From the NCBI GenBank assembly GCA_035532835.1, contig DATKQG010000098.1:1-36774 (forward strand): DNA of 36,774 nucleotides, read 5' to 3'. Below the pieces are notes generated by a model. The model saw nothing but the letters and a program-made list of their open reading frames with translations, searched no databases and was not told the origin of the DNA. Shown here one piece after another: positions 35,588 through 36,774 of the stretch (its first letter is position 1; every line of letters begins with the position of its first letter). Origin of the DNA: Candidatus Dormiibacterota bacterium. GTDB lineage: Bacteria; Vulcanimicrobiota; Vulcanimicrobiia; Vulcanimicrobiales; Vulcanimicrobiaceae. The position numbers were made by a program, and so were the translations under genes.

Positions 35588-35780
35588 TTTGCGTCTGGTA
35601 CGGCGCGGCGGGGAGCAGTGGTGGGATCGGGAGCGTGCAGTTTTTTCGACCTGGCCCGGAGGGCCATTTCCAAACTTCGTTCTGTCGAAAAAATGCTCGA
35701 GCTAAGAAATTTCATGGATGAAATTTCTTGGCGTCTCCCGATCCCGCCACTGCTCCCCGCCGTGCCGTACCAGACGCGAA
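35588..35780 (+). repeat. Long inverted repeat enclosing two helices; candidate structured RNA or MITE-like element
   Basis: The arms 35591-35633 and 35735-35777 pair over 43 consecutive positions with no gap; 41 are Watson-Crick and two (35605/35763 and 35622/35746) are G-U in plus-strand RNA. Three more pairs, the innermost of them a further G-U, extend the base. Inside, TTTTTTCGAC (35641-35650) pairs with GTCGAAAAAA (35684-35693), capped by TGGCCC-GGA-GGGCCA (35652-35666). A second perfect 12-bp hairpin, AAGAAATTTCAT/ATGAAATTTCTT, is at 35704-35729. The result is a three-way junction. It lies in the only long convergent gap, after the acyl-CoA synthetase gene. No transposase or reverse transcriptase is near. 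Confidence 0.8.
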
Positions 35781-35787
35781 CCCCCAC

Positions 35788-35817
35788 AAAAAAGGCACGG
35801 CGCAAGCCGTGCCTTTT
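35788..35817 (-). terminator. Bidirectional terminator between the M61 peptidase and the long inverted repeat
   Basis: AAAAGGCACGGC (35790-35801) pairs with GCCGTGCCTTTT (35806-35817) around GCAA, a perfect 12-bp stem. On the minus strand it ends with a run of six T (35793-35788), and it lies 18 nt past the M61 stop, so it should terminate that gene. On the plus strand it ends TTTTGCTTT and may also end transcripts that cross the long inverted repeat. Confidence 0.85.
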
Positions 35818-35834
35818 GCTTTCCCGTGTCCGTC

Positions 35835-36774
35835 CTATTTGCCGGTGAGGGGTTTTGGGATGTCGCTGAGACGATCGGGCGTACCGGGGATACGCACGAG
35901 ATGCGGGTAGCGCGGGCCGCCGTCGTAAGCTACGGAGACTTCGCGATACGTTTGCGTGCGTTCTAGGAGCAAGCGAATCGGCGCGTGCGAGTGCTGCGAT
36001 TCGACGAGCGCGTTGTAAAGCGTGTCGGCCGAATATTGGCGCCCGTTGACGGCGACCACTTTCGTGAGTATCCCCACACCGGCTTTCCATGCTGGAGAGC
36101 CTTGCTTCACGTCGTAAATCGATCCGTCTTTCGCCATGTTTAGGCCGATCGAGTACCAGAAGTTGTCTTTCTTTACCCAATGCTGCGGCTTGTCGGTATA
36201 GACGAGCTTCCATCCATCGGCGGTGAAACCGTCCGGCGGATGTACGCTGATGTCATCAACCCAGGTTTTGAAGAAACCCGCCCAATCGTATGGGAGAATT
36301 TTATTCAAGCCTGCGATGATATCCGCGCGGTTGTAGGTTTTGACGATCGGCCCGGTGTTATGCTGGCCGAAGAACGCGCGCGCGAACGTGTCGAGCGACT
36401 CTTTGTTATCGGTCTTTTCGCGAATGATGCTGTCGGCTTTGAGCCACATCAGTTCGCCTTCGGAGTAGAAATCGACGCGGCGGCGTTCGGCCGTATATCC
36501 GGGTGCGGCTCCGTACAGAAACGGGGCGGAGACCGCCGTGTCGAGCAGCGGGCGCCATAGACGGCCCGGCTCGTTGTCGTAGTAGGCGTAGGTGGCGGCG
36601 ATGTGATCCGGGTAGGTCTTCTGCGCGCGGATACCGTCGCGCCACGACATCACGTTGCCGTAGTACTGGGTCATGCCTTCGTAGACCCAGAGGAGCGAGT
36701 CGTCGTACGGAATCTGCAGATTTTTCTGGTAGAGGCCATCGGGCATGCGATACTTACCGTCCCACGAGTGGTTG
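35835..36774 (-). CDS. M61-family aminopeptidase with C-terminal PDZ (partial; N-terminus beyond window)
   Basis: The minus-strand frame is open from the window edge to TAG at 35835, 313 codons. The first visible residues are NHSWDGKYRMPDG, the end of the M61 zinc motif (HExxH-x-W), so only the second His is inside the window. The family segment LLWVYEGMTQYYGNVM follows, which carries the third ligand Glu. A helical domain (about 60-200) and a PDZ domain (about 205-285; GLNMAKDGSIYDVKQGSPAWKAG, read in parts) complete the C-terminus. Members cleave N-terminal Gly or Ala, or act as PDZ-containing periplasmic peptidases. A terminator follows 18 nt after the stop. Confidence 0.88.
   Translation of the reverse strand, partial: NHSWDGKYRMPDGLYQKNLQIPYDDSLLWVYEGMTQYYGNVMSWRDGIRAQKTYPDHIAATYAYYDNEPGRLWRPLLDTAVSAPFLYGAAPGYTAERRRVDFYSEGELMWLKADSIIREKTDNKESLDTFARAFFGQHNTGPIVKTYNRADIIAGLNKILPYDWAGFFKTWVDDISVHPPDGFTADGWKLVYTDKPQHWVKKDNFWYSIGLNMAKDGSIYDVKQGSPAWKAGVGILTKVVAVNGRQYSADTLYNALVESQHSHAPIRLLLERTQTYREVSVAYDGGPRYPHLVRIPGTPDRLSDIPKPLTGK

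Noticed and set aside
35588-35780. Retron msr/msd locus
   Set aside because: The paired ends and internal stems fit loosely, but no reverse transcriptase or effector is in the window, so the claim is not supported.

Overview
The window is a compact, GC-rich bacterial chromosome segment (roughly 60% or more by eye) made mostly of housekeeping and central-metabolism genes. I see no insertion sequence, prophage, CRISPR array, rRNA or tRNA. The gene mix suggests a deep-branching aerobic heterotroph, possibly in or near Eremiobacterota/WPS-2: a full-length Tricorn protease, a split B12-dependent acyl-CoA mutase with MeaB, a glyoxylate shunt, prs-ctc-pth, GH38 and GH125 mannosidases, and LytS/LytTR signalling. 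The phylum is a guess from gene content; a protein phylogeny would settle it.

Layout. 1-3227 (minus): uvrB, a small exported protein, and the start of a GH38 alpha-mannosidase cut by the window edge. 3362-6341 (plus): prs, ctc (ribosomal protein L25), pth, and a degenerate amino-acid-kinase-fold protein. 6344-8800 (minus): a Ste24/M48-like membrane protein that has lost its zinc ligands, and a GAF-like/GGDEF diguanylate cyclase. 8828-10255 (plus): a group II PLP decarboxylase. 10252-15450 (minus): acyl-CoA mutase large subunit, a 48-residue ORF, the B12-binding subunit, a terminator, gltX and glmU. 15550-20371: an exported protein (plus), meaB (minus), a beta-lactamase-fold serine hydrolase and a GH125 mannosidase (plus), uppS (minus). 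20435-26875 (plus): Tricorn, a start-less coiled-coil/TM remnant, a terminator, then aceA-aceB behind a near-consensus promoter. 26938-31102 (plus): a NicO-like metal transporter, a LytS/LytTR two-component pair and a GT39 glycosyltransferase. 31099-32501 (minus): an alpha/beta hydrolase and tag. 32729-35574 (plus): rocD and an acyl-CoA synthetase. 35835-36774 (minus): the C-terminal part of an M61 peptidase.

How the genes fit together. The mutase subunits, MeaB, isocitrate lyase, malate synthase and the acyl-CoA synthetase point to growth on short acyl chains such as acetate, propionate or amino-acid-derived acids. Two unrelated alpha-mannosidase families and a GT39 membrane glycosyltransferase suggest mannose-containing glycans are made or scavenged. 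Packing is extreme: at least five ATGA start/stop overlaps, and five of six convergent gene pairs end within -4 to +3 nt of each other.

The most unusual signals are non-coding. First, the only roomy convergent gap (35575-35834) holds a 43-bp inverted repeat whose only two non-Watson-Crick positions are G-U pairs in plus-strand RNA. It encloses two further perfect helices and is followed by a terminator. Second, a hairpin-dense element lies in the divergent gap 32502-32728. Third, a shared 15-bp motif lies at the same distance upstream of lytS and of the GT39 gene, a likely LytTR operator. Two proteins, an M48-like and an acetylglutamate-kinase-like one, look like pseudoenzymes.
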